NCBI GenBank assembly: GCA_913050205.1
Contig: CAJXAU010000001.1
Coordinates: 1-30,351 of the forward strand
Origin: an uncultured Verrucomicrobiota bacterium
GTDB taxonomy: Bacteria; Verrucomicrobiota; Verrucomicrobiia; Limisphaerales; UBA1096
Direction of reading: 5' to 3'
DNA: 30,351 nt
Every line of letters begins with the position of its first letter. Within the stretch, counting starts at the first letter, position 1. The notes below the pieces were generated by a model. That model made no database searches. It worked only from the letters and a program-made list of their open reading frames with translations, and was not told where the DNA came from. The position numbers and the translations under genes are program-made. This document shows, piece by piece, positions 1 through 8,019 of this stretch.

Positions 1-77
1 TTCTTGGCGGGAGCCTTTTTTACCGCTTTTTTGGCGGTTTTTGTTGCTTTTTTGGCGACTTTTTTCTTCGCTGCCAC
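1..77 (-). CDS. Histone H1-like Lys/Ala-rich protein, N-terminal part (runs off the window)
   Basis: Read on the minus strand from a GTG at 77, the sequence gives M-A-A-K-K-K-V-A-K-K-A-T-K followed by more K/A-rich repeats, open to the window edge. Such Lys/Ala repeats are typical of bacterial histone-H1-like (HC1/AlgP-type) DNA-binding proteins and of basic tails on other proteins. An in-frame TGA lies just upstream (81-83), so the start must be here or lie within the repeats. No good ribosome binding site is seen close to the GTG. Only about 25 residues are visible, so the family call is tentative; antisense readings of the same bases are low-complexity Phe/Ala and are not credible. Confidence 0.45.
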   Translation of the reverse strand, partial: MAAKKKVAKKATKTAKKAVKKAPAK

Positions 78-252
78 GAGTCAAAAAAATTGGTTTTCTG
101 GTCGCAAATCTCCCTTATCCGCTGGCCTTCTGCGACCCGTCGGCCAAAACGAGGCGCGGAAATTTACCAAAGAGAACTTCGATTTCCACAAAAAAATCAG
201 GTTTTTTTCATTTATTTTGCCCTCTGCATAATAGCCCGATTTGAAGGGTTTG

Positions 253-292
253 CGCTTGGCCAAGCGGAATTTCGTGACCGCGCTTGGCCAAG
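253..292. repeat. Two palindrome copies in the leader of the FGE lipoprotein gene
   Basis: A perfect 14-bp dyad cgcttggccaagcg (253-266) and a 12-bp copy (281-292) stand 28 bp apart in the non-coding stretch before the lipoprotein start at 338; a half-site (ggccaagcg, 320-328) follows. The rest of 78-337 shows no gene, no clear promoter and no RNA gene to me. The small minus-strand reading frame 81-263 begins at a TTG inside the palindrome and looks spurious. Confidence 0.85.
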
Positions 293-337
293 TTGGTAGC
301 TTCCGCCCCTTGCGGGCATGGCCAAGCGCTCGCGGTT

Positions 338-1432
338 ATGAACAATTCCGTCTCCCTCTTTACCCGATTTGCCATCGCGATTCTTACCGGATCGGCGATG
401 TTGATTATCGGTTGCTCTGATACCCCCACGAACACTTCACCGAAGACTTCCCAAACTCAGCCCGCTGAAAACCAGCCCGAGATTCAACCCAGAGAGTTCG
501 ATTCAAAGAACATGGTCTGGATACCGGGAGGCACTTTCGCGATGGGGTCCGACGATGAAAAGGAGGACGAACGCCCGATTCACGAGGTCACTGTGAACGG
601 GTTTTGGATGGACAAAACCGAGGTCACCAACCGGCAGTTCGCCGAGTTTGTGAAGGAGACCAAGTATGAGACCGTGGCAGAGCAAAAACCGAATCCGCTG
701 GATTTCCCCGGTGTTCCAGCTGATAAACTGGTGCCCGGTGCCGTGGTGTTTTCCCCTCCACCGGGAAATGTGCCTCTCAACAATCATCGTGCCTGGTGGA
801 TCTGGCAGCAGGGCGCCGACTGGAGGCACCCAAACGGCCCGGACGACTCAATCGAGGGTATGGAGGAACACCCTGTCGTAAACGTCTGCTGGTTTGATGC
901 CGTCGCCTACGCTGATTGGATGACAAAGCGCACCGGGGTGAAACACCGGCTGCCCACCGAAGCGGAATGGGAGTTTGCCGCCCGTGGTGGACTCGATCGC
1001 AAAAAATACATCTGGGGGGAGGAACTCAAGCCAGACGAGAAGTGCATCGCGAATTTTTGGCAGGGCCGATTCCCAAACCAAAACACTACAGAGGATGGCT
1101 ATCGTATGTCGGCCCCGGTGGGGCAGTTCGCCGCCAATGGCTACGGGTTATACGACATGGCCGGAAACGTCTGGGAATGGTGCATGGACTGGTACCGGGC
1201 AGATTATTACAAGAAGAGTCCGAAGGATAATCCAAAGGGACCGGCGACCAGCTATGACCCCAACGAACCTACAACGGCTAAACGTATCACCCGGGGTGGC
1301 TCGTTCCTTTGTAGTGAACTATATTGCACTGGTTACCGGCCAGCTGCCCGGATGAAAACCAGCCCGGATACCGGCTTGAGTCACACCGGTTTTCGACTTG
1401 TCGCCGAAGGCAAGGCACCGGAAAAAAAGTAA
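338..1432 (+). CDS. Secreted lipoprotein of the formylglycine-generating enzyme (FGE-sulfatase/SUMF1) family
   Basis: A 364-aa protein counted from ATG 338; the open frame continues upstream to a TTG at 284, but that lies in a palindrome and would bury the signal peptide. The N-terminus has a hydrophobic segment ending in lipobox I-I-G-C (about residues 24-27), so export and lipidation are likely. The rest is an FGE-sulfatase domain: V-W-I-P-G-G-T-F-A-M-G-S, the E-V-T-N-x-x-F block, W-E-W-C, then R-G-G-S-F-L-C-S-E-L-Y-C and T-G-F-R-L. Both cysteines of the CxxxxC active-site pair of true FGEs are present (C325, C330), so it may convert a sulfatase Cys to formylglycine; many paralogues lack the pair and serve other roles. 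No sulfatase gene is in the window. It converges on ftsZ with a 21-bp gap. Confidence 0.85.
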   Translation: MNNSVSLFTRFAIAILTGSAMLIIGCSDTPTNTSPKTSQTQPAENQPEIQPREFDSKNMVWIPGGTFAMGSDDEKEDERPIHEVTVNGFWMDKTEVTNRQFAEFVKETKYETVAEQKPNPLDFPGVPADKLVPGAVVFSPPPGNVPLNNHRAWWIWQQGADWRHPNGPDDSIEGMEEHPVVNVCWFDAVAYADWMTKRTGVKHRLPTEAEWEFAARGGLDRKKYIWGEELKPDEKCIANFWQGRFPNQNTTEDGYRMSAPVGQFAANGYGLYDMAGNVWEWCMDWYRADYYKKSPKDNPKGPATSYDPNEPTTAKRITRGGSFLCSELYCTGYRPAARMKTSPDTGLSHTGFRLVAEGKAPEKK

Positions 1433-1436
1433 GCCA

Positions 1437-1454
1437 AGTGCCTGAGCAGGCACT
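1437..1454. terminator. Stem-loop between the converging lipoprotein and ftsZ genes
   Basis: agtgcct-gagc-aggcact forms a 7-bp perfect stem with a 4-nt loop, abutting the ftsZ stop codon. On the minus strand it is followed after about 7 nt by a run of seven T, so it fits a Rho-independent terminator for the dcw operon; on the plus side there is no T-run. Folding was judged by eye. Confidence 0.55.
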
Positions 1455-2800
1455 CAATTCAACACCATCCCGCGTCGGATGTACGTGGGCTGATCGAGAT
1501 CCTCCCCCTTGTGGATGGTCGGTTCGCTTTTTTCAAAACGCCCCTTGGACACGATTTCCAGCGGGAGCATTTCCTGCGTGATTTTCTTTCGCTTTTTCCG
1601 GTCCGGCTCCTGCCGTGCGGCCGCTTCGAGAAGGCTGTCCTTGAGCTCTGGCGTGATTGCCTCAGCCGTTGGAGCAGGCGGTGTGTAGGCGAAGCCGCTG
1701 CGGCGCGAGCCACCGGAATCCTCCCCCAGTCCGACGTAACTCGTCTCTCCGGATGGCATGAAGGTTTCCGGAAAACTCACGTCGGTCACATCGCTGGACT
1801 GGTTTTCGCTCGGCGCACTCAACTCCGGCTCGGTATCGGACAATTTGAGCTGATGCGCGATTACGACGGTGACCTGCAGTGCCTCGTCACGCCCCGGCCC
1901 GGACGCGCCGACGACCAAATCGACAGCCGAGGCGTGTTGCTTGATTGCCTCGGTGACTGTGTTCATCTCGGAGAGAGACAATGGCTCGCCTCCGGAGAGG
2001 TGTAACAGGATCGCATTGGCCTCCTTCAACGCCTCCCCTCCGCGTGCCGCCGGGTGGGCCAACATTTTTCCCACCGCCGCCGCCGCACGGTCTTCGCCGC
2101 TCCCCTCGACATGAATCACGGAGCCAAGACTCTGCCGTCCCTGCACAGCCGACTGCAGGTCTGCAAACGAGACATTCAACAGACCCGGCTCGAGAAGCAT
2201 CCGGCTCACGCCGAGCACCGATTCGCAAAGGTGGCGATTCGCAATTTCGAGCGCGTTGTTCAGGCTGGTATCGGTACCGGTCATCTGTACGACGTCCTGA
2301 TTTGAAAAATGGAACACCACGTCAGACGCCTGCTTGAGGTCGCGCAGGCCGCCGGTGGCCGTGTTGCATCGGCGGGTGCCCTCACAATCAAACGGCGAGG
2401 CCGCCACCCCCACCACCAGTGCGCCCGTCTCCTTGGCCAAGCGCGCCACAAGCGAGGCCGCACCAGTGCCGGTGCCGCCTCCCATGCCGGCGATGACAAA
2501 TACAAGGTTTGCGCCCTTGACCAGCTTGGCCAAGCGGTCGCGATCCGACTCCACCGCAGCTCGTGCCAACGCCACATCCCCGCCCGTGCCCAGACCGCAG
2601 GGGATCGCTTGGCCAAGCAGTAGCGTCTTGGATTGATGACAGCGTGACAGGCTCCGGTTGTCGGTATCGAGAGAGTACGACTCGACACCTTCCGGGCCAA
2701 TCATCGCAAGGGTCTCAACTAGTTTCACCCCGGTCTCACCCAAGCCGATTAATCGGATGACCGGTTCACCGCCGCTGATATTCGGTTTGTTCTCCGTCAT
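1454..2800 (-). CDS. ftsZ: Cell division protein FtsZ (divergent)
   Basis: Tubulin-like GTPase that forms the division ring. The start is ATG 2800, overlapping the ftsA stop by ATGA with an SD (GGAGGG) just upstream; the frame is open further upstream but only inside ftsA. 448 aa. The GTP-binding signature G-G-G-T-G-T-G is at residues 107-113. The first glycine loop is G-L-G-E-T-G-V-K rather than the usual G-V-G-G-x-G-x-N. The T7 loop reads N209-V-S-F-A-D214: the first catalytic Asp of the canonical NVDFAD is Ser while the second Asp is kept. After a variable linker, the C-terminal peptide D-L-D-Q-P-T-Y-I-R-R resembles the FtsA-binding tail. Last gene of the dcw operon. Three palindrome copies lie in it, two coding LAK and one LGQ. 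Confidence 0.93.
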   Translation of the reverse strand: MTENKPNISGGEPVIRLIGLGETGVKLVETLAMIGPEGVESYSLDTDNRSLSRCHQSKTLLLGQAIPCGLGTGGDVALARAAVESDRDRLAKLVKGANLVFVIAGMGGGTGTGAASLVARLAKETGALVVGVAASPFDCEGTRRCNTATGGLRDLKQASDVVFHFSNQDVVQMTGTDTSLNNALEIANRHLCESVLGVSRMLLEPGLLNVSFADLQSAVQGRQSLGSVIHVEGSGEDRAAAAVGKMLAHPAARGGEALKEANAILLHLSGGEPLSLSEMNTVTEAIKQHASAVDLVVGASGPGRDEALQVTVVIAHQLKLSDTEPELSAPSENQSSDVTDVSFPETFMPSGETSYVGLGEDSGGSRRSGFAYTPPAPTAEAITPELKDSLLEAAARQEPDRKKRKKITQEMLPLEIVSKGRFEKSEPTIHKGEDLDQPTYIRRGMVLN

Positions 2801-4020
2801 TTTTTCCCTCCGAAGAGCGATACAAATTGTTTTCGGATTGCCCGGCCGATTCCTTCCCGTCTCGGCGCGGTTTGCGACTGGAATGCGCCGAATTTGATCA
2901 AGCCAACCGGTGTGGCGAATTCCGGTTCGTCCAGCGCGTTCTTGATGCCGCTCACGGTACTCGAGCGACCGATCGCCGAGGGTAAGTTGAACACATCCCT
3001 TGCCAACCGGGTGATGTATGGCGTGCGCGCGCCCCCCCCGCAAAGCACCACGCCGGCGCGGAGATACTCAATCAGCCCTGCCTGTTCAATGTCCTTCGCG
3101 ATTAACTCGAAGGTTTCCTGCAGGCGCATTGACATGATCATTTGCAGGTGGCCGAGATTGACCTTTTTGCCGGGGATCACGCTGTCTGTGGATAGGTCTA
3201 CGGACCGATTGTTTGCCTCGGGGTCGATGATGGCTGAGCCGTGATCGATCTTTAATTGCTCCGCGCGCCCAAGCGGCACCTTGAGCCCGTATGCCAAATC
3301 GTTGGAGACGTGGTCTCCGCCCACCGCCAGCACGCCGGTGTGTTTGATGACACCCGCAGAGTAGATCGCATACTCGGTAGTGCCGGCGCCGAGGTCTATG
3401 ACCAATGTGCCGAGTTCCTTCTGCTCTGTGCTCAACAATGCAAGAGAGGAGGCCAATCCGTTGAACGCGATGTTGTCCACCTCCAGATGCAGTCCGCTGA
3501 CAAGGCGGATGGGGTTTTGAAGCCGGTTGTACCGGCCGCTGACTACATGGACATCAACCTCGATCTTCGCACCCAGCATGCCTTCCGGGTTCAAGACGCC
3601 ACTTTGTCCATCCACACTAAAGTGCTGCCGGATCACGTGCACCACGGAGTGGTCACTCGGTAGATTAATCGCCTTGGCGTTCTTGATGACGTCCTGAATG
3701 TCGGAATCGGTGATTTCACGATCGGCGGAAACGACCGGGTGCACACCCGTGTTGTTGAAGCCCCGCATGTGGCTACCGCTTACCCCGAGAAAAACCGAAC
3801 GAATCTCAACATCCGCCATGTGCTCGGCCTCGACGATCGAGTTGCGCACGTCTTCCTCCACCAATGATGCATCGACGATTTCACCCTTACGCACGCCGCG
3901 GGATTTCGACTGGCCAAGGCCGATGATGTTGACCACCTGATTTTCGCTCACCTCACCAACGGCGACACACACCTTAGAGGTTCCGATCTCGAGGCCAACG
4001 ATGATTTGTGAGTCGCTCAT
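2797..4020 (-). CDS. ftsA: Cell division protein FtsA
   Basis: Actin-like ATPase that tethers FtsZ to the membrane. 407 aa, close to the usual length. The N-terminal phosphate-1 region reads G-L-E-I-G-T-S-K (about 9-16). The 1C subdomain contains G-V-S-G-S-H-M-R-G. Phosphate-2 is V-I-D-L-G-A-G-T-T-E-Y (about 207-217) and the adenosine motif is V-V-L-C-G-G-G-A-R. The extreme C-terminus, I-R-K-Q-F-V-S-L-F-G-G-K-K, is a basic amphipathic helix matching the membrane-targeting sequence. It starts 6 bp after ftsQ and overlaps ftsZ by 4 bp, so the three are probably co-translated. No full palindrome copy lies in it; a half-site is at 3910-3918. Confidence 0.95.
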   Translation of the reverse strand: MSDSQIIVGLEIGTSKVCVAVGEVSENQVVNIIGLGQSKSRGVRKGEIVDASLVEEDVRNSIVEAEHMADVEIRSVFLGVSGSHMRGFNNTGVHPVVSADREITDSDIQDVIKNAKAINLPSDHSVVHVIRQHFSVDGQSGVLNPEGMLGAKIEVDVHVVSGRYNRLQNPIRLVSGLHLEVDNIAFNGLASSLALLSTEQKELGTLVIDLGAGTTEYAIYSAGVIKHTGVLAVGGDHVSNDLAYGLKVPLGRAEQLKIDHGSAIIDPEANNRSVDLSTDSVIPGKKVNLGHLQMIMSMRLQETFELIAKDIEQAGLIEYLRAGVVLCGGGARTPYITRLARDVFNLPSAIGRSSTVSGIKNALDEPEFATPVGLIKFGAFQSQTAPRREGIGRAIRKQFVSLFGGKK

Positions 4021-4026
4021 GGGAGT

Positions 4027-4986
4027 TTAATTACCTGCAACCTTACGTCCATTGCGCACTTCCTCTGCGATGGTCGGCGAGAGCATCCAGCGAACCGGTA
4101 CATTATTGGTTACGGAAAGATCCATCGTCTCGATGGCGAGCCCGTATTTTTCGCCATGCGCCCGGATGCGCGCCCATCGGGTGAATTGTTGGGGCAACCG
4201 ACTGGTCGCAAGGTCAATCTGTCCGCCATCCCCGGTAGTGACCCGAAGGATGCGCGGCTGTGAGAGATCCACTACGCGCAAATCAATTTCCCCCGCGAGG
4301 GACGACCGGCGATATTCCCTGATCAACTGCAACGCCGACTGCAGTTTTGGCAATTCTGCGTCCCGACCGGGCGCGAGCGATTGCAGCGTCTTGAGTTCAA
4401 TCCCCGCGATAACCGGAAGCGACCACTCCGCCTGCTGCTCCGGGATCACGACCGAGCGACCCGCGATGGGCGGCATCACGTGGCCGGACTCGTCCACCTG
4501 CAATCGCACACAATCGTACCCGCCAAGGCCTTCCCCTCCGCGCTGCCAGACCCATATTTGCGCCATTGGCACACGCTCAGTCACCCGCACCTGCAGTGTA
4601 TCCGGCAGAATCCGCTCCACCGAAGCCATCTTCACACGGGGCGTCAGTTCGATGTTTCGCTTGATACGGAGCAAATCAAGTGAAAGCAAGTTGTCGCCAA
4701 CCCGCACTCCTCCCCAGTCCTGCAACTGGTTCTCGCTGATGATCCCGTCCGTCCGGTAATCCATCTCCGTCACGGCGAACGATTCGTTCTCGTACACCAG
4801 CCGGTTTAGCGCGAAACCTCCGCCGAGCCAACTTCCCAAAACCAGCGCCACGATGGCCACCACCAATGCGGCAAGGGAACGCAGCCAGCGCAGCCGCTCT
4901 CGACGGGACTGCTGTGACTGCACTTTGACCGACAACACATTTTTTTGTGAAGTCTTCTTGTTTCGCCGTCTTGATTTCAATGCCAT
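4027..4986 (-). CDS. ftsQ: Cell division protein FtsQ (DivIB)
   Basis: Bitopic divisome protein. 319 aa: a basic cytoplasmic N-terminus (about 1-35, rich in Lys/Arg), one transmembrane helix (about 38-57), a POTRA-like domain (about 70-138, with V-G-D-N-L-L-S-L-D and P-D-T-L-Q-V-R-V-T-E-R), then a beta-rich FtsQ domain. It links FtsK/FtsA to FtsB/FtsL in the family. The ATG is one base after the ddl stop, and ftsA follows 6 bp downstream. It is somewhat longer than the E. coli protein, with the extra length mainly in the beta domain. The position between ddl and ftsA is the classical one and supports the call. Confidence 0.88.
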   Translation of the reverse strand: MALKSRRRNKKTSQKNVLSVKVQSQQSRRERLRWLRSLAALVVAIVALVLGSWLGGGFALNRLVYENESFAVTEMDYRTDGIISENQLQDWGGVRVGDNLLSLDLLRIKRNIELTPRVKMASVERILPDTLQVRVTERVPMAQIWVWQRGGEGLGGYDCVRLQVDESGHVMPPIAGRSVVIPEQQAEWSLPVIAGIELKTLQSLAPGRDAELPKLQSALQLIREYRRSSLAGEIDLRVVDLSQPRILRVTTGDGGQIDLATSRLPQQFTRWARIRAHGEKYGLAIETMDLSVTNNVPVRWMLSPTIAEEVRNGRKVAGN

Positions 4987-4987
4987 G

Positions 4988-5917
4988 TCAAACTGGTTCC
5001 GGTTGTGCCACCTGCCCGGCCGGCTCGAGCGCCAAATTCACGAGCCGCTGGCACAGCTCCACAAAACTCATTCCCGCCGCCCTCGCGGCCTTGGGCAACA
5101 AACTGGTTTCCGTCATGCCGGGCAGCGTATTGATTTCCAGCAAAACCGGCTCTCCGCTGTCACGCACGATAAAGTCCACCCGCACATAACTCCCCCCACC
5201 CACGGCTGCCAGCGCCTGGACAGCCGCATCCTGAATTCGCGCCGTAGTGGCTTCATCAAACTCAGCGGGGCAGATGTACTCCGTGGCACCTGTGGTGTAC
5301 TTGTTCGTGTAATCATACGCCCCTCTCTTTGGCCGGATCTCCACCACTGGCAGAAGCTCGCCGCCCACAATGCCAACCGTGACCTCGCGGCCTACGATTT
5401 TTTCCTCCACCAAAACCGGCCCACCATGGGTCATTGCCTTGGCCAAGCCGCTTGGCCAAGCGGCAACATCATCCACAAATTCCAGACCAATACTCGACCC
5501 CTGAGTCGCCGGTTTAAGCACCAGCGGGAGTGTCAAACCAAGCGGAAGTCCAGCGCCCTCCTCTTCGATCACAAAGTCGTTGGCCAAAGCCAAGCCTCGG
5601 CCCGCGCATGCCCGCTTGGTTAGCACTTTGTCAAACGCCAAGCGGCTCACCGCAGCACTGCACCCGGTGTACGGCATGCCAAGCGCATCCAACTCGGATT
5701 GCACCGAGCCGTCCTCCCCGTACGTACCGTGCAACGCGAGAAAGACCACGTCCACATTTGGCGGGAGTTGAAAGGTTCCATCTGCTGGATCCACCTCGGT
5801 CACCCGATGCCCGATCTCTCGCAGCGCACCCGCGACCGCAGCACCCGACCGCAGCGAAACCTCCCGTTCCGGAGATGGCCCGCCCAGCATCACGCAGATA
5901 TCAATCGCCTCATTCAT
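4988..5917 (-). CDS. ddl: D-alanine--D-alanine ligase
   Basis: ATP-grasp enzyme that joins two D-Ala for the peptidoglycan stem peptide, in the cytoplasm. 309 aa, the normal DdlB length. Motifs: G-G-P-S-P-E-R-E-V-S-L-R-S-G at the N-terminus, H-G-T-Y-G-E-D-G, K-P-A-T-Q-G-S-S-I-G, Y-D-Y-x-x-K-Y (the Tyr expected for D-Ala-D-Ala rather than D-Lac specificity) and the metal-binding E-I-N-T-L-P-G-M-T-E. It overlaps the end of murB by 8 bp. Two palindrome copies 13 bp apart (core starts 5439 and 5452) encode A-W-P-S-G-L-A-K in a surface-type linker region; a third core (5580) encodes LAN. Confidence 0.95.
   Translation of the reverse strand: MNEAIDICVMLGGPSPEREVSLRSGAAVAGALREIGHRVTEVDPADGTFQLPPNVDVVFLALHGTYGEDGSVQSELDALGMPYTGCSAAVSRLAFDKVLTKRACAGRGLALANDFVIEEEGAGLPLGLTLPLVLKPATQGSSIGLEFVDDVAAWPSGLAKAMTHGGPVLVEEKIVGREVTVGIVGGELLPVVEIRPKRGAYDYTNKYTTGATEYICPAEFDEATTARIQDAAVQALAAVGGGSYVRVDFIVRDSGEPVLLEINTLPGMTETSLLPKAARAAGMSFVELCQRLVNLALEPAGQVAQPEPV
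5438..5462. repeat. Palindrome pair inside ddl
   Basis: Cores TTGGCCAA at 5439-5446 and 5452-5459. This is the only close pair with a 13-bp rather than 12-bp offset, so the two copies are read in different frames (Leu-Ala-Lys and Trp-Pro-Ser). Confidence 0.85.
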
Positions 5918-6863
5918 GGTTCGACGCCCCCCCGATAACCTGCACCTCGGTCTTCAAATCGATGTCCCGCTCGTCCATCGCGCATCGCTGTATTCGATCG
6001 ATCAGCGTCAAAAAATCAGCCGCAGTGGCACCGCCCTTGTTGACGATAAAATTGCCGTGCTCCTCAGAAACCATCGCCCCGCCCTCACTCGTTCCCTTCA
6101 GGCCGAGCTCGTCGATCAGCTTTCCGGCTGGGATGGTTTCAGGATTTTTAAAAATGCACCCGGCACTGCGGGCCTTGGGCTGGCTGGTCCATCGTTTTTG
6201 ACTGAATGCAGTCATGCGCTCGGCGATTGCCTCCGCGGAGTCCGGTCGCCCTCTCAACACTGCACCAAGCGCGATCTGATTTTTCAAAAGCGGACAACTC
6301 CGATACGAAAACTCGATGTCGCTGGCAGCCATTTCGAACACCTCGCCGGCGGCGTCCATAAAACTCAGGCTCTCGACGATTTCGACCATTTCGCTGCCCA
6401 TCGCGCCGGCGTTCATTCGTAACCCGCCGCCGATGCTTCCGGGGATTCCCTCGAGAAACTCCATCCCAGCCAGACAACTGCTTCTGGCTTCGGCGGCCAC
6501 TTTTTTCATTTTCGCACCCGCACCGCAGCGGATGCGTTCCCCATCCGTCTCGATGGCTACAAACGGTTCGTTACCAAGCCGCACTGTCAGGCCGCGCACA
6601 CCCGTGTCGAGCACGAGAAAATTGGATCCCAACCCCAACACCGTTACCGGCAACTCATGCTCGCGGCACGCTTTCACAAGAGCTGCCAAGCCCTCAAGTG
6701 AGTTCGGCTCCGCAAACCAATCCGCAGCTCCCCCCGCCCGAAGGGTGGTCAACTCGCCAAGCGCCCTGTCCCTGAAAATTTCCGTTCCATCCCCGGCCGC
6801 TTTTTCAAAAAGCGACTTGAGGTCGCGTTGGCCGGCGACCGGTTCTGCCACGCTCAAGCTCAT
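5910..6863 (-). CDS. murB: UDP-N-acetylenolpyruvoylglucosamine reductase MurB
   Basis: FAD/NADPH enzyme that makes UDP-MurNAc. 317 aa. T-T-L-R-A-G-G-A-A-D-W and V-L-G-L-G-S-N-F-L-V belong to the FAD-binding domain, followed by F-L-E-G-I-P-G-S-I-G-G-G and N-A-G-A-M-G. The proton donor position is in S-A-G-C-I-F-K-N-P: Cys where E. coli has Ser, a substitution found in many MurB homologues. The C-terminal H-G-N-F-I-V-N block is present. The ATG overlaps the murG stop by ATGA and has a GGAGG ribosome site 7 nt upstream. murC, which usually sits between murG and murB, is absent and the junction is clean. Confidence 0.95.
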   Translation of the reverse strand: MSLSVAEPVAGQRDLKSLFEKAAGDGTEIFRDRALGELTTLRAGGAADWFAEPNSLEGLAALVKACREHELPVTVLGLGSNFLVLDTGVRGLTVRLGNEPFVAIETDGERIRCGAGAKMKKVAAEARSSCLAGMEFLEGIPGSIGGGLRMNAGAMGSEMVEIVESLSFMDAAGEVFEMAASDIEFSYRSCPLLKNQIALGAVLRGRPDSAEAIAERMTAFSQKRWTSQPKARSAGCIFKNPETIPAGKLIDELGLKGTSEGGAMVSEEHGNFIVNKGGATAADFLTLIDRIQRCAMDERDIDLKTEVQVIGGASNHE

Positions 6864-8017
6864 GCCGCCACCTCCTTCGGCTTGGCAACAGGAATGTACA
6901 AATCATCCTCCGACGAATTCTCCCACTGGCACACGTCGTAAATCCGCTGGACCACCTCTTCCGTCGCCTGATCCGCCTTCCACTGGCGCATCGCCTCCGA
7001 CATCGACTTGAGCTTGTTCGGTTTACGGAACAATTCCCTTAGCTGCACGAGGAGCAACTTGGAGGTCAATTGCTTTTGGTGGAAACAACGCGCCGCGCCC
7101 ATCTCGACGAACGTCCGCGCATTCAGCCTCTGGTGATCGTCCACGGCGGAAGGGTACGGCACGAGGATGGCCGGCAGTTCCATCGCAGAAAACTCTGCCA
7201 GCGACGATGCTCCGGACCGGCTCACCGCCAGATCCGCCGCACCAAGCGCATACTCCATTTCGGTCAAAAATGGACGCACCACGGCCCGCAAGCCAAGCGC
7301 ATCATAAGCCGCCCGCACCGGTTCCAGTTCGCGGTTACCGGTGAGGTGAATGAACTGCAATTTCGGCAGCGACTTGGCCAAGCGCGGCAGCGCGCCGAGG
7401 ATCGCCCGGTTAATCGACTCCGCGCCCTGGCTTCCGCCCATCACAAGCAACACCGGTTGGTCGTCCGCCAGACCGAGCACTGTCCGTGCGTCTGGCTTGG
7501 GCACCGGCTCCATCGTGGCTCGTACTGGCATCCCGGTTTTACGCACGTCGGTACCGGACACCTGCGACATGGCATCGGGAAACTGCACAAACACCTCGTC
7601 TGCCAGCGGCGACAACATCTTCACTGCACGCCCCGGAACGGCGTTGGCCTCGTGCAGGAATATTTTTGCACCCATCATCTTTCCGGCGATCACCGGCGGC
7701 GCGCTGGTAAAACCACCCATAGCGAGTACGACCGAAGGACGCTGCTCACGGAAGAGTTTGCGGCAACGACCAAGCGATTGAAAAAAACGGAAGGCAAACT
7801 TGGGCAGGTTGCCGGACAGCCCCACCACCGGCAACGGCTCAACATCCATTCCGTAGGCGGACTTGACCGCGGTCTGGTCGACTTCCTTCGGACTGACCAA
7901 AAGCGTGACTTCACACCCTCTCGCCACGAGCGCATCCCCCACGGCGATCCCCGGGAACAGGTGCCCACCGGTTCCTCCGCAGGCAATGGCAACGCGCTTG
8001 GCCAAGGGTTTATCCAT
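6860..8017 (-). CDS. murG: UDP-N-acetylglucosamine transferase MurG (lipid II synthesis)
   Basis: Adds GlcNAc to lipid I at the inner face of the membrane. 385 aa counted from ATG 8017; a TTG at 8023 overlapping the ftsW stop is the alternative start. Motifs: A-C-G-G-T-G-G-H-L-F-P-G (donor-side loop), G-G-F-T-S-A-P, H-E-A-N-A-V-P-G-R, M-G-G-S-Q-G-A and S-R-S-G-A-S-S-L-A-E-F, all as in the GT28 family. It has a C-terminal extension of about 25 residues after the last helix. Two palindrome copies: one codes LAK at the extreme N-terminus (P-L-A-K-R-V), the other R-L-A-K-S in the inter-domain region. Translationally coupled to murB by ATGA. Confidence 0.95.
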   Translation of the reverse strand: MDKPLAKRVAIACGGTGGHLFPGIAVGDALVARGCEVTLLVSPKEVDQTAVKSAYGMDVEPLPVVGLSGNLPKFAFRFFQSLGRCRKLFREQRPSVVLAMGGFTSAPPVIAGKMMGAKIFLHEANAVPGRAVKMLSPLADEVFVQFPDAMSQVSGTDVRKTGMPVRATMEPVPKPDARTVLGLADDQPVLLVMGGSQGAESINRAILGALPRLAKSLPKLQFIHLTGNRELEPVRAAYDALGLRAVVRPFLTEMEYALGAADLAVSRSGASSLAEFSAMELPAILVPYPSAVDDHQRLNARTFVEMGAARCFHQKQLTSKLLLVQLRELFRKPNKLKSMSEAMRQWKADQATEEVVQRIYDVCQWENSSEDDLYIPVAKPKEVAA

Positions 8018-8019
8018 CG

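Noticed and set aside
81..263. 60-codon minus-strand frame beginning MAKRKPFK
   Set aside because: It starts at a TTG inside a palindrome, has no family resemblance, and ends just before the H1-like start; probably a chance frame.
3029..3036. Run of C in the ftsA region as a possible frameshift site
   Set aside because: The FtsA frame reads through it cleanly as C-G-G-G-A-R, a conserved motif.
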